Shown: in pieces, positions 26,168 to 35,158 of the stretch | Layout of the letters: every line of letters starts with the position of its first letter | Position numbering within the stretch: position 1 is the stretch's first letter | Assembly: GCA_964357255.1 (NCBI GenBank) | Contig: CAYHKQ010000002.1 | Coordinates: forward strand, 1 to 64,000 | DNA from: JBBTIS01 sp038059855 | GTDB taxonomy: Bacteria; Elusimicrobiota; Elusimicrobia; JACQPE01 | Direction: 5' to 3' | Length of the DNA stretch: 64,000 nt | The notes under the pieces: model-generated | The model's database searches: none | What the model was told of the DNA's origin: nothing | Seen by the model: only the letters and a program-made list of their open reading frames with translations | Position numbers and translations under genes: made by a program

Positions 26168-26631
26168 ATTTTTTCAAAATGCGCTATATCTTGAAGATTG
26201 CCGCGTCTTATCTGGGCAAAAACCGGCGCCACGCGATCGCCGACCCGAAGGCCGCCGCCCTCCGGAATCTTGACGAAATGAAGAAGATTGGTGTCGGCTC
26301 CGTCCAAGCGGACAACGCCATAGCCGTACGGCACCGGCCTTTTTAAACCGGTTTCAGGATCAAGAAAAGCAAAACGGATAACGGTGAAAGTGGTCAGGGT
26401 TCCCTCCGGGCCCACCTCAACCCATTCATCCATTCCCTTAAAACAGGGCCCGCATATGAAGCGCGGGGGGACATAAACATTCCGGCAAGACGCGCAACGC
26501 ACGCCGAAAAAACGGCCGCGCGATTTTAGTTCTTCCAAAAACCGGCTACCATACAGGCCGATGCTGTAATGGAAAGGCTGTTGAGCCTCGCCGCTCGATA
26601 TTGTCAAAAGATTAGGGTTTTTGACTGCCAT
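26164..26631 (-). CDS. DUF35 (zinc ribbon + OB-fold) acyl-CoA partner protein, second copy
   Basis: This 155-residue paralogue of the neighbouring DUF35 protein has CASCRNVYVPPRFICGPC as the zinc ribbon and EVGPEGTLTTFTVIRFAF...YGYGVVRLDGADTNLLHFV as the OB-fold. Its start lies inside the end of the thiolase-like gene 26612-27766 (20-bp overlap), so translation is coupled to that partner. The gene order thiolase-DUF35-DUF35-thiolase suggests two complexes made from one transcript. Confidence 0.9.
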   Translation of the reverse strand: MAVKNPNLLTISSGEAQQPFHYSIGLYGSRFLEELKSRGRFFGVRCASCRNVYVPPRFICGPCFKGMDEWVEVGPEGTLTTFTVIRFAFLDPETGLKRPVPYGYGVVRLDGADTNLLHFVKIPEGGGLRVGDRVAPVFAQIRRGNLQDIAHFEKI

Positions 26632-27766
26632 AAATCAGAAGATCGGACCAAAAACAACCGCCAAATCCGGTGGACAGCGCCGTTTTAACATCAGGCACCT
26701 GCCGCGCTCCGGCCTGGCCTGAAATCTGAAGCGCGCATTCCGCGGCCCGAATCAGCCCCGTGGCCCCGATAGGATTAGTCGAGATGACTCCGCCTGAGGG
26801 ATTCATGGGAAGTTCCCCACCCATATCCGTGACCCCGTCCCAAATTAACTTAGCGCCCTCGCCGGGCTTGGCCAGTCCTAAAGCCTCGATCCAGGAAAGA
26901 TTGGCGTAAGAATAAGGCGTGTACAGTTCCATCACGTCAATTTCTTTTAACGGTTCGCGAATGCCGATTTTCGCGTAGGCTTCCTGCGCGGCCCAGACCA
27001 AGGCTTGCAAAGGATAAAAATCTATATCCGAAGCATAGGAATAAGGGTGCCGGTTGGCCGTGGCCAAAATCCAGGCCGGTTTGGGACAAATTTTTTCCGC
27101 CACGTCTTCGCAGGCATAAATCACGGCGCAGGCGCCGTCGGAGCGAGGGCACATGTCCCAGATGTGCAAAGGATCAGACACTAATGGAGAGCGCAATACG
27201 TCCTCCACCGCAATTTCTTTTTTCAAATGGGCATGCGGATTGTTGAGGGCATGCTTGCGATCGCGCACCGCGGCGCGAGCCGCGTCCTTGGGAGTAACGC
27301 CGAATTTGGCGCTATAGGCCGTGGCCTCCAAGGCCAGGCCGGAAATGGCTCCGGCAAATACCATACGATCCCAAACCGGATCAAAGGCCGTGGTAATAGC
27401 CGCTGTGGTGTCGGACTCGGAATTTTTTTCCCAACCAATGACAAGGAGCCTCTTAAAAAGGCCTGATGCCACGAAATGATACCCTGCAATGGCGAGCGTC
27501 GAACCCGTGGTGCCGCCCGTGGTGAGTTTGATCGTGGGTTTGCCCAGCCCGCCGTTGCCGTCGAGGCTCCAGAGCTCGACCCCGTTGATTCCCTCGAAGT
27601 GATCCATATTGCCCAGGATGACACCGTCAATGTCTTGGCGCTTGAGGTTGGTGTTCGCTAAGGCCCGACTCACGGCCTCATGGATAAGCTCAACGCCCGT
27701 GACATCCAGACGCGACCCCGTATGATCCGTCTGCCCGGAGCCCACAATCGCCACCCGACTGGCCAT
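26612..27766 (-). CDS. thiolase-like protein, second copy
   Basis: This 384-residue thiolase-fold protein (ASRVAIVGSGQTDHTG...). The nucleophile position reads KLTTGGTTGST (residues 80-90) without Cys, and the C-terminal motif is NPSGGVISTNPIGATG, with Asn where thiolases have His. This His-to-Asn form is seen in thiolase-like aldolases and lipid-transfer-type proteins. It probably forms a complex with a DUF35 subunit. The ATG follows a TATAAT box by only 5 bp, so the transcript is probably leaderless. It is the first gene of the minus-strand acyl-CoA operon. Confidence 0.87.
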   Translation of the reverse strand: MASRVAIVGSGQTDHTGSRLDVTGVELIHEAVSRALANTNLKRQDIDGVILGNMDHFEGINGVELWSLDGNGGLGKPTIKLTTGGTTGSTLAIAGYHFVASGLFKRLLVIGWEKNSESDTTAAITTAFDPVWDRMVFAGAISGLALEATAYSAKFGVTPKDAARAAVRDRKHALNNPHAHLKKEIAVEDVLRSPLVSDPLHIWDMCPRSDGACAVIYACEDVAEKICPKPAWILATANRHPYSYASDIDFYPLQALVWAAQEAYAKIGIREPLKEIDVMELYTPYSYANLSWIEALGLAKPGEGAKLIWDGVTDMGGELPMNPSGGVISTNPIGATGLIRAAECALQISGQAGARQVPDVKTALSTGFGGCFWSDLLIYGSQKP

Positions 27767-27771
27767 GTTGC

Positions 27772-27777
27772 ATTATA
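27772..27777 (-). promoter_or_regulatory. -10 box of a leaderless promoter (acyl-CoA operon)
   Basis: A perfect TATAAT on the minus strand ends 5 nt before the ATG at 27766, putting transcription start at or next to the start codon. The -35 match is poor (TTAACG, 15-bp spacer). Confidence 0.55.
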
Positions 27778-27834
27778 GAAAGCTTGGGGGACCGTTAAGC
27801 CAGCCTGCTAAAATTTGTAAATTTAGACTGTCCA

Positions 27835-28986
27835 ATGGATTTTGAATTAACACCCCAACAAAAAGAGGTGCAACAGGCCTGCCGGGAGTTCGCCCGCAAA
27901 AAAATCGCGCCACGGGCGGCCCATATTGACGAGGCGGATGAATTCCCCCGTGATCTCTTTGTGGAAATGGGACGCCTGGGATATTTGGGACTGACGATCC
28001 CGGAGGACTACGGCGGCCTTGGACTGGATTTCATCACAGCCACGGTCGCAATGGAGGAAATTGCCTGGGCTTCAGCGGGATTGGGGCTGTCCTGGGGAGC
28101 CCACTCTTTTCTTTGCGCCCATAATCTCTATAGCCTTGGCAACGAGGCGCAACGGAAAAAATACCTGCCGCGGCTTTGCTCGGGCGAGTGGATCGGCGCT
28201 TTCGCTTTAACCGAACCTGGGGCCGGTTCGGATTCGACCAATTTGGCCACCAAAGCGATCCAGAAGGACGATCATTGGATTTTAAACGGGAGCAAAATTT
28301 TTATCACCAACGGTTCGCTGGCCAATGTGATCCTGGTTTTTGCCGCCACTCCCCGAAAACCCGGTAGCCAGGGGGCCTCTCTCTTTATTGTGGACAAGGA
28401 CGCGCCGGGTTTTTCCGTAAGCAGGGATATTCCCAAGATGGGAACCCGCGGCTCGCCTCTGTCCGAGCTGATTTTTGACAACTGCCGGATACGCCAAGAA
28501 AATCTTATCGGCAAGGAAGGCCGGGGGTTGAGCTACATGTTAAAATCCTTGGACGCTGAACGGGCGCTCCTATCTTCAATCGCGATCGGCGGGGCCCAGA
28601 TGGGGCTGGATTTCGCTTTGGATTACGCCAAAAAACGACGCCAGTTTGGGGCCCCGATCGCCAGTTTTCAATTGGTTCAAGAAATGCTGGCCCAAATGGC
28701 GACAGAGATCGAGGCGGCGCGCCTGTTGGTCCGCCAAGCCGCCTGGCGCTTGGACCAAAAACTTAATTTAAACCGCCAGGCTTCCATCGCCAAGCTTTTC
28801 GTCTCCCAAATGGTGATGCGCGTGGCCCAGCAGGCCATGCAAGTCTTAGGCGGCTACGGCTATTGCAAGGAATTTCCGGTGGAACGATTCATGAGAGACG
28901 CGGCTCTCATGAGCCTGGGGGCCGGAACCAGCGAAATTCAAAAGCTCATCATTGCCCGCGATCTCATCAAAGAAAACGGCCGCTAA
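27835..28986 (+). CDS. acyl-CoA dehydrogenase
   Basis: This 383-residue FAD enzyme introduces a 2,3-double bond into acyl-CoA. Family marks are AFALTEPGAGSDSTNLATKA (FAD and substrate contacts), ITNGSLANVILVFA, RRQFGAPIASFQLVQ, QVLGGYGYCKEFPVERFMRDA, and GTSEIQKLIIARDL, which contains the Glu position used as base in short/medium-chain enzymes. It is divergent from the thiolase/DUF35 operon across 68 bp and probably belongs to the same pathway: ligase, dehydrogenase, then C-C cleavage. The chain length or ring type of the substrate cannot be told. Confidence 0.95.
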   Translation: MDFELTPQQKEVQQACREFARKKIAPRAAHIDEADEFPRDLFVEMGRLGYLGLTIPEDYGGLGLDFITATVAMEEIAWASAGLGLSWGAHSFLCAHNLYSLGNEAQRKKYLPRLCSGEWIGAFALTEPGAGSDSTNLATKAIQKDDHWILNGSKIFITNGSLANVILVFAATPRKPGSQGASLFIVDKDAPGFSVSRDIPKMGTRGSPLSELIFDNCRIRQENLIGKEGRGLSYMLKSLDAERALLSSIAIGGAQMGLDFALDYAKKRRQFGAPIASFQLVQEMLAQMATEIEAARLLVRQAAWRLDQKLNLNRQASIAKLFVSQMVMRVAQQAMQVLGGYGYCKEFPVERFMRDAALMSLGAGTSEIQKLIIARDLIKENGR

Positions 28987-29741
28987 AATTTCAACCCGGA
29001 TTGGTAAATAACAAAAATTCCAAAGAGAAGGCTCAATGCCCCTGTGCCGAGAATTAAAAATCGTTCCAGGCCAATCCACCTGCGAACCAAATGCGACACG
29101 GAAAATTCGAACAAAGCGCTCATTGTCATCATTCCCATCATAGATCCCAAACTAAAAATTACCAGATAAAAAATTCCGGCGCGTGGATTAGGCAAGGCGC
29201 TCAACACTAAAAGCGCCACAGCCGCGCTTCCGGCCAAGCCGTGAACGATCCCGACGATAACTGCCCGCAGGGCTTGAAAAATCCCGATCCCATGAATCCA
29301 TCGGTCAATCAAAGTGAAAGAAATCTCATGGAAATGCCAGTGAGCATGGGGGCCCTGCGCGGAAACCGGATCAATTTCATGACAATGTTCAGGGTGTTCG
29401 GGGTCGTGCTCGTGCTCATGCCCAGGCAGGCTGATCAGGCCCAAGCCCTTGCCCTTAAGGTTGGCCACGCCCAAAATCACCAAAACCACGCCCACTAAAA
29501 ATTCCAGCGCCAAGCCCACGCGCGGCGCGATATGCACCTTAAAGACAATGATCGCGGCGCCGACTAGAAAAATCGTGACGGTATGCCCCAACCCCCAAAA
29601 TGCCCCCAGAATCCAAGCGCGTCCTAATTTTTTGTAGCGCGCCATCATCGCGGTCACGGCCACCACATGATCCGCGACCGTAGCATGGCGCAAGCCCAAA
29701 AGAAAACCCATAACAAGGATGGAAAAAAAGCGCGTTTCCAT
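28983..29741 (-). CDS. NicO/UreH-family metal transporter
   Basis: This 252-residue membrane protein has six or so hydrophobic segments. The first carries GLRHATVADHVVAV, the NicO-family HxxxxDH-type motif that binds Ni or Co. A cytoplasmic or periplasmic loop near residues 107-140 is very rich in His (HEHEHDPEHPEHCH, HAHWHFHE), which suits metal capture. It is most like UreH/NicO nickel transporters, and export is also possible. Its end overlaps the acyl-CoA dehydrogenase end by 4 bp (convergent). TATACT lies 6 bp before the ATG, suggesting a leaderless transcript. No nickel enzyme is visible in the window. Confidence 0.82.
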   Translation of the reverse strand: METRFFSILVMGFLLGLRHATVADHVVAVTAMMARYKKLGRAWILGAFWGLGHTVTIFLVGAAIIVFKVHIAPRVGLALEFLVGVVLVILGVANLKGKGLGLISLPGHEHEHDPEHPEHCHEIDPVSAQGPHAHWHFHEISFTLIDRWIHGIGIFQALRAVIVGIVHGLAGSAAVALLVLSALPNPRAGIFYLVIFSLGSMMGMMTMSALFEFSVSHLVRRWIGLERFLILGTGALSLLFGIFVIYQSGLKF

Positions 29742-29747
29742 TCCTAG

Positions 29748-29753
29748 AGTATA
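29748..29753 (-). promoter_or_regulatory. -10 box of a leaderless promoter (NicO gene)
   Basis: TATACT on the minus strand ends 6 nt before the ATG at 29741. The same spacing is seen before the thiolase-like, panB and S24-repressor genes. Confidence 0.45.
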
Positions 29754-29846
29754 AAAAAATTTGGCAACGGCTCAAGTTTACGGAATTGCCAACGATGGTT
29801 CTGCGGAATAATTGGGGGTTGATTTATCGGCCCAATGACGAATGAG

Positions 29847-32800
29847 CTAGGCTTTCACTAACTTAACACGAGTGTCGTAAAAAACAGCGCTGGCGCCAAT
29901 CATATCCGATAGGCACACGTTCCCCAAATGCGGATCTACCCGGATCGCGGCATTGGCATGAACGCCTTTGCCTCGGCGCGGATCGCCCTTGATCGTCTTG
30001 CCGTCAACAACCACGTCTGAGGCGCCATAGGCCCAATGTCCCATGCCCAGATAAAACGCGGTGACGCCCGGGCGGATACCCTCGGTTACCTTGATCTTGC
30101 CTTCCATCGGCTTCTTAACGCCGTTTTGGAGATCCCACACGCCTTCGAGATTAGACGCTGAAACCACTTTCACTATTTCACCGTCTTTGATGCCAAGGCG
30201 CTTGGCATCATCCGGGTTAAGAAGGAAGTTGTTTTCCTCTTCTAAGTCCAGCAACCAATAGTTGGACACGGTGCGACTCTTGGTGTGCCACGCTCTTCTG
30301 TAGGTAATCATGGTTAATGGATAATCCTCGTCAGGCAGGGGCCGGCCCAGGCAGTCGAGGGCTGGCGGGACGTAGGTGGCGATCCCTGAAAATTTTTTGC
30401 CCGTCATGGAGTTCTTGGTGCCGGCTGTTTTTTCGCAATACATATTCACGAGGGCGCCGTATTTATTGGCCACCTTGGCGCCTTCGTAGGACTTTGCAAA
30501 ATCCTGGAAACGCCCGCCTCTGTTAAGGACATAAACAACTTTGGGCCAAAGATCATCGCCCACAATTTTCTTCCACCGCTTGAGGTTATAGACGCTATTG
30601 GGCAGATGCCGCCGCGCCTCTTCAAAAATAGCGATCTCTTCTGCGTTGGCATCCGCAACCATGGCTGAACCATCCTCTTTTTCTCCATGGGCTAGGTTGG
30701 CGACCATGCGCAAATAAAAGTCATCTGGATGGATTAAATCCATGCCATCTTTGAGACCGTCCTTGCCGAACCCGGAAACCCCCAGCTCAAGCGCCAGGGC
30801 AATAATCATGGATTCCAAGCAGATCGGCATCTCCTGGCCTTTGATCTTGACTGTTTCCACCATCGGCATCATAGCTGGCTGGCGAACCGGCTGGACTTTT
30901 TGGGCAATTGTGGGATGCGATCCATGAAATTCCCAACGCTCCAAATAGGTCAAATCAGGGAACACATAATCAGCGTAAGCGGAGGTCTCGCCGATCAAAA
31001 TGTCGCTGGTGATGAACAGGGGCAATTTGTTGACATCCGCCAACACCTTGATATTGGTGTGGCCTGCGGGTAGCGCATACACCGGACTGCCCATATAGAG
31101 AATCATCGCCTTGAGCGGATAAGGATACCCGTCTCCTGCCGAAGGAATGATCTCCTGATAAATATCCGACGCCAAGGGAAACCATGGGCGTTTGGCGGGA
31201 TAACCGGAGAACAGCGTGGTATCCTCGTATTTGGTGTTCGCCCGAATGATGTCAACGCCAAAAGGATTCATTTTGAGCGAATGGAGCTTTTTGAAGTTAA
31301 ACGGTTTGCCCGCCTTTTCACCGGCATGGTCATAGGTTGAGGCCTTAATCATGCCGCCGGTCCAGTCATAATTGCCGATGAGAATATTCAACGTCAACCA
31401 CGCATGGCAGTTGTAATAACCATTGGTGTGTTGCGAAACGCCGCGATGGATATCAGCCGCCGCTTTTTTGCCGTGGCTGGTAAATTCCTTGGCCACTTCT
31501 TCGATAGCCGAGGCTTCCACTCCCGCCACTTCGGCCCACTGCGCAACCGTCTTAGAAGAAGCGCTGTCCCTGAGAACCTGCAAGGCGCTTTTAACTTTAA
31601 TGCCGGAGATTTCCGTTTCAACAAGAAGATCTCCTTCCGCAACATTTTTTTCGTCTTTGGGATCGAAAACGACAGGCTTGCCATCCTTAAGAGTCACCAT
31701 CTTGTCAAAGTCGTACTCAAAACCCATCTTATCCAGCCGTTTTTCCTTCTTAACGCCGATTTCCGAGGCGCGCAGGAGCTCGCCGGGATGGCCGTCTTTG
31801 TCAACCTTAACCAGCCAGCAAGCATTGGTCCAGGTTGATTCACCATCCGCGGTGGATGCGGCCTTATTCGCATTCGCCAGAAACTTGGCATCATAACGAT
31901 TGTTATCAATCACCCACCGGATAATGCCCAGAGCAAGCGCGCCTTCGGAGCCTGGTTTGTTCGGCATCCATTTCCATGCCTTGGAAGCCAACTCGGAAAA
32001 GCGCGGATCAATAACAGCGAATTTAAGCCGGCCATCCGCTACGCCGTTGATAATTCTTGGCGCCCGATAGGTGAGGTAGTTGCCCTCTAGAGGTGACACC
32101 CCCACATAAATCACAAACTCCGCATTGTGGTCATCCGCTTCCCAAAAAAATTTCTGGCCGCCAGTCCATTTGACCTTTCGGTCCTTTTCATCGTAATCAT
32201 ACTGTTCGCTCATCGCCTTGCCCGCAAAATAGAGCGAACCCTGGCAAACAGTGGTGTGGCCATGAGCATTGACAGTGCCGAACGAATCTAGCGCAAACCG
32301 TTTAATGAGATCGCCGCGGCCCGCCTTTAATCGGCCCCACACAAAAGCAAACTGATTGTTTTTGGGTCCCAGATCCGGTTTATCCGGATCAATCAAAGCG
32401 TCAAGATGCTCCGCAAATTTCTTTTTGAACGACTTGACGCTCATCTCCTTCTTGCCCACTTTTTTGGCCGCATCCGCAAGCTCTTTGCCGACACCGCCGT
32501 CGCGAATGGCGTAGATATCCTTTAATCCTTCCACATGCCGGTTTTCCTCGCCCGGCACGTCGGAAAACAGCTTGCCCCCATGCGCAATTTCTTTAATCGC
32601 CTGGTGAAAATCAATGGTTTTCCATTTTCCCTCACCGCGCCGGCCTGCTCTCTTAAGGACCCTGACGATGCGATAAGGATCATAAGCGGTTTGCAATCCG
32701 GCCTGTCCCTTGGCGCACAAAGCGCCATCGGTGGTGGCCGCATCTTTTAGCGGCGTTGCATAAGGAACGTGAGGCACCATGGTCCATGGACTATAGGGAT

Positions 32801-33074
32801 TGCCGTCAATCTTGGCCGCAACGCCATTGAGTGTTTTAACCTTAATGCCACAGCCCGTGTTGCATTGCAAACAAACTGTGCTGATAATATTTTTGGCTTG
32901 GGCCAGCTCGTAATTTTCAGCGGCAGAAAGGCCTCCTGTCTCCGCTTTTTCGGCCAGAGCCATCGCCTGCTCTATAAAAGGAAGCGCCAGGGCGCTGCCC
33001 CCTAAAAAAGCGCTACTTTTGAGAAAACAACGCCGGCTGATTTTGTTATCTAAAAGCGATTGTTTTTTTTCCAT
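29847..33074 (-). CDS. molybdopterin oxidoreductase catalytic subunit (TtrA/PsrA-like)
   Basis: This 1075-residue DMSO-reductase-family enzyme has a Tat signal (SRRCFLKSSAF, residues 13-23) for export folded. A [4Fe-4S] site follows (CLQCNTGC near 68-75, plus a later Cys in GALCAKG). HTTVCQGSLYF offers a Cys ligand to Mo, as in tetrathionate, polysulphide, arsenate and nitrate (Nap) enzymes. Long Lys-rich inserts at 150-220 and 420-480 resemble the large TtrA/SrrA forms. The substrate (tetrathionate, thiosulphate, selenate or arsenate) cannot be read from sequence. The start is the ATG at 33074, with GGAGG 5 nt upstream, rather than the TTG at 33086. It is downstream of its iron-sulphur subunit. 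Confidence 0.9.
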   Translation of the reverse strand: MEKKQSLLDNKISRRCFLKSSAFLGGSALALPFIEQAMALAEKAETGGLSAAENYELAQAKNIISTVCLQCNTGCGIKVKTLNGVAAKIDGNPYSPWTMVPHVPYATPLKDAATTDGALCAKGQAGLQTAYDPYRIVRVLKRAGRRGEGKWKTIDFHQAIKEIAHGGKLFSDVPGEENRHVEGLKDIYAIRDGGVGKELADAAKKVGKKEMSVKSFKKKFAEHLDALIDPDKPDLGPKNNQFAFVWGRLKAGRGDLIKRFALDSFGTVNAHGHTTVCQGSLYFAGKAMSEQYDYDEKDRKVKWTGGQKFFWEADDHNAEFVIYVGVSPLEGNYLTYRAPRIINGVADGRLKFAVIDPRFSELASKAWKWMPNKPGSEGALALGIIRWVIDNNRYDAKFLANANKAASTADGESTWTNACWLVKVDKDGHPGELLRASEIGVKKEKRLDKMGFEYDFDKMVTLKDGKPVVFDPKDEKNVAEGDLLVETEISGIKVKSALQVLRDSASSKTVAQWAEVAGVEASAIEEVAKEFTSHGKKAAADIHRGVSQHTNGYYNCHAWLTLNILIGNYDWTGGMIKASTYDHAGEKAGKPFNFKKLHSLKMNPFGVDIIRANTKYEDTTLFSGYPAKRPWFPLASDIYQEIIPSAGDGYPYPLKAMILYMGSPVYALPAGHTNIKVLADVNKLPLFITSDILIGETSAYADYVFPDLTYLERWEFHGSHPTIAQKVQPVRQPAMMPMVETVKIKGQEMPICLESMIIALALELGVSGFGKDGLKDGMDLIHPDDFYLRMVANLAHGEKEDGSAMVADANAEEIAIFEEARRHLPNSVYNLKRWKKIVGDDLWPKVVYVLNRGGRFQDFAKSYEGAKVANKYGALVNMYCEKTAGTKNSMTGKKFSGIATYVPPALDCLGRPLPDEDYPLTMITYRRAWHTKSRTVSNYWLLDLEEENNFLLNPDDAKRLGIKDGEIVKVVSASNLEGVWDLQNGVKKPMEGKIKVTEGIRPGVTAFYLGMGHWAYGASDVVVDGKTIKGDPRRGKGVHANAAIRVDPHLGNVCLSDMIGASAVFYDTRVKLVKA

Positions 33075-33086
33075 GGTTCCCTCCAA

Positions 33087-33950
33087 TCAGACAAGGTAAA
33101 AGGTGGTGGGTTTGGTGCCCGCTTCTTCCTTGAGCTTCTTGACGCGTAGCGACCTGGCCAACTCCGCAATCAAACTAGAGCCTTCATTGAGATCGCCAAA
33201 AAATGTGGCATGGCCAATGCAAGTGGTTGCGCAGGCCGGCAACATGCCGGACTCCAGCCGATGCAAACAGTAGTGACATTTTCTCATCTTGCCAATGGGC
33301 GACCTATCGGGTGAATTGCGCTCCCTTTTGATTCCCATCTCAAAGGTTGCCGCTGTTTCAATAGTCGCCACATAAGGCGTGCCCTCGGTAAAGTAATTGC
33401 CCTCATCAAAAGCAGGCACGCCATAGGGGCAGGCAGGAATGCAGGCTTTAATACCCTGGCAAACATCGTAATCCACATACACAATGCCATCGGGCCGTCG
33501 TTTAATCGCATCGGCAGGACACGCTTGCAAGCAAGCCGGCTTTTCGCAATGCATGCAGGGCCTGGGCCGGTGGGTTCGCTTGATCGCCGGGTAGCTACCT
33601 TCTGTTTCTTCAAAAACAGGACGGTAGGTGACACCCGGCGGCGTTTTATTCTCCGCGCGGCAAGCAACGGTACAGGCTTTGCATCCAACGCACTTTTTAA
33701 GATCAATCGCCATGGCCCAATGCCGCTGCGCGGGTTGCTTTTTCAACGCGCGGCCAAGGTCTTCTTTCATGCGGTCCATCACGCTACTGGTCGCCGCAGG
33801 AGCCGCTGCAACCGCTTTGGCTAGAACGCCAACTCCGGCTATGGCAACCAAACCGGTTCCTATTTCTTTTAAAAATTCCCGGCGAAACACTCCTCGGCTT
33901 CCTTGCTCAACCGCCTGTTTGACGGCTTCCTGCGCCTTGCCTGTGCCCAT
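33087..33950 (-). CDS. four-cluster [4Fe-4S] electron-transfer subunit
   Basis: This 287-residue ferredoxin-like subunit is of the TtrB/PsrB/DmsB type. An N-terminal twin-Arg motif (RREFLKEIGTGL) lies before a hydrophobic stretch. Four Cys clusters follow: CVGCKACTVAC, CMHCEKPACLQAC, CQGIKACIPAC and CHYCLHRL...CATTC. It passes electrons between a quinol-side partner and the molybdoenzyme encoded next. AGGAGG lies 6 nt before the ATG. No NrfD/TtrC-type membrane anchor gene is present on either side, so the electron entry point must be encoded elsewhere or be a soluble cytochrome. Confidence 0.93.
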   Translation of the reverse strand: MGTGKAQEAVKQAVEQGSRGVFRREFLKEIGTGLVAIAGVGVLAKAVAAAPAATSSVMDRMKEDLGRALKKQPAQRHWAMAIDLKKCVGCKACTVACRAENKTPPGVTYRPVFEETEGSYPAIKRTHRPRPCMHCEKPACLQACPADAIKRRPDGIVYVDYDVCQGIKACIPACPYGVPAFDEGNYFTEGTPYVATIETAATFEMGIKRERNSPDRSPIGKMRKCHYCLHRLESGMLPACATTCIGHATFFGDLNEGSSLIAELARSLRVKKLKEEAGTKPTTFYLV

Positions 33951-33978
33951 AATATCCTCCTAAATTGCTTAGCCTCTA

Positions 33979-35010
33979 TCAGAATTTCATCTCGAGCTGG
34001 AAGAAGAGCCGATTTTCATTCGCGCTCGTATTTGTAGCCAACTGCTGACGCACGATTTGATCGTTGACTGATATCCTGACGCCCTCGGCAACCTTATAAT
34101 CAACACCCCAAAGAGTGCGGGCTCGACCATCAGAAGATGTTTCAGTGTCCGGGTCATAAAAGTCATACCGGCTAAAGGCGGAAAGGCTCAACGGCAGTTT
34201 GAGCGAACCGTGCAATGAGTATCCTTTGGACCGCGTATTTTTAACACCAGCGCCTGTTCTGGCCTTGAAACTGGATACCATGGCATGGAAACGCTTGTGC
34301 TGATAGCTCACGCCTCCCATAACACGGTCACGCAGATAGTTGTCCCCATCCTGCGCCCGGCCATTGTGAATATAGCCATGCAGTTTTAATCCGGACAGCG
34401 GCTCAAATTTAACCATCGGAGACAGCGTTAATCTGGCCATCGAATCCTTATGGCGGCCATTTTTGCCTGTTTTCTCCACTGCTGTCGTGCCTTCGCCATT
34501 GACATGCGCCGCATGGAAATCGCCAAAATCATTCGGTATCTTCAGCAACACGCCCACGCCTTTATCAGCCGATGAAACAACGCCTTCGCTATCAACAAAA
34601 ACCTTCGAGATAAAGCGGCGTCCCCAAATTCCCTCTTCAAATCCGATCCAAGGGGTTCCAACTAAACCAAACTGGACATTGGCGTAATCATTCACCATGT
34701 AATCGCCAAACGCCTGTTTTAAGAAAACAGAGTTGGAGCCATGTCCCGTATCGGTTGTTTGCGTTGTGTTGCTTTCCAAGACAACCTTGCCTTTGACTTT
34801 CGGACTGAATTTGGCTTCAGCGTTCATATAAATACGCGTGATCCCAAACTCGCCGCGGTTCTTAGAAGACACTCCTGCTGTATCGGTCTGGCTCAAATGC
34901 CGCGCGTACTGCCCGAAGACTAATCCAGACAACTTGACATCAGCGGCCATCGCGCTACTCGCGCCCAAAGCAAATATCATTGCGCTTGCCGTAATCATTC
35001 TTGTATTCAT
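33979..35010 (-). CDS. outer-membrane porin-like beta-barrel protein
   Basis: This 343-residue protein has a Sec signal peptide (MNTRMITASAMIFALGASSAMAA). Alternating polar/hydrophobic strands follow, and the last residue is Phe (FFQLEMKF), the usual outer-membrane sorting signal. The pattern (LSGLVFGQYARH, FGITRIYMNAEAKF) resembles trimeric porins of proteobacterial type. GGAGG lies 7 nt before the ATG. It is first in the operon with the iron-sulphur and molybdoenzyme genes, so it may admit the anionic electron acceptor to the periplasm (inference). Confidence 0.8.
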   Translation of the reverse strand: MNTRMITASAMIFALGASSAMAADVKLSGLVFGQYARHLSQTDTAGVSSKNRGEFGITRIYMNAEAKFSPKVKGKVVLESNTTQTTDTGHGSNSVFLKQAFGDYMVNDYANVQFGLVGTPWIGFEEGIWGRRFISKVFVDSEGVVSSADKGVGVLLKIPNDFGDFHAAHVNGEGTTAVEKTGKNGRHKDSMARLTLSPMVKFEPLSGLKLHGYIHNGRAQDGDNYLRDRVMGGVSYQHKRFHAMVSSFKARTGAGVKNTRSKGYSLHGSLKLPLSLSAFSRYDFYDPDTETSSDGRARTLWGVDYKVAEGVRISVNDQIVRQQLATNTSANENRLFFQLEMKF

Positions 35011-35158
35011 TTAACAACCTCCGTGCGTTTAGGATATTGTCGCGCTTATCCCATAGCCTCCTGGGGTAGCCTTCTGCGACATCTTGGGCAAATTGTAATT
35101 TTTTTGTACTATAAATTTGCTTAAAATCCGTTAAACATACAATTAAGTAAAAGCAATA
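35011..35158. promoter_or_regulatory. divergent promoter region, porin/molybdoenzyme operon and LysR gene
   Basis: These 148 AT-rich bases separate two divergent transcripts. For the LysR gene, TTGCTT (35117-35122) and TACAAT (35138-35143) form a weak promoter with a 15-bp spacer. LysR regulators usually bind such a divergent gap, so control of the respiratory operon by the neighbouring regulator is likely. I cannot fix the operator. Confidence 0.5.

Noticed and set aside
31423..31896. Plus-strand frame of 157 codons antisense to the molybdoenzyme
   Set aside because: It is an opposite-strand shadow of a well-supported gene.
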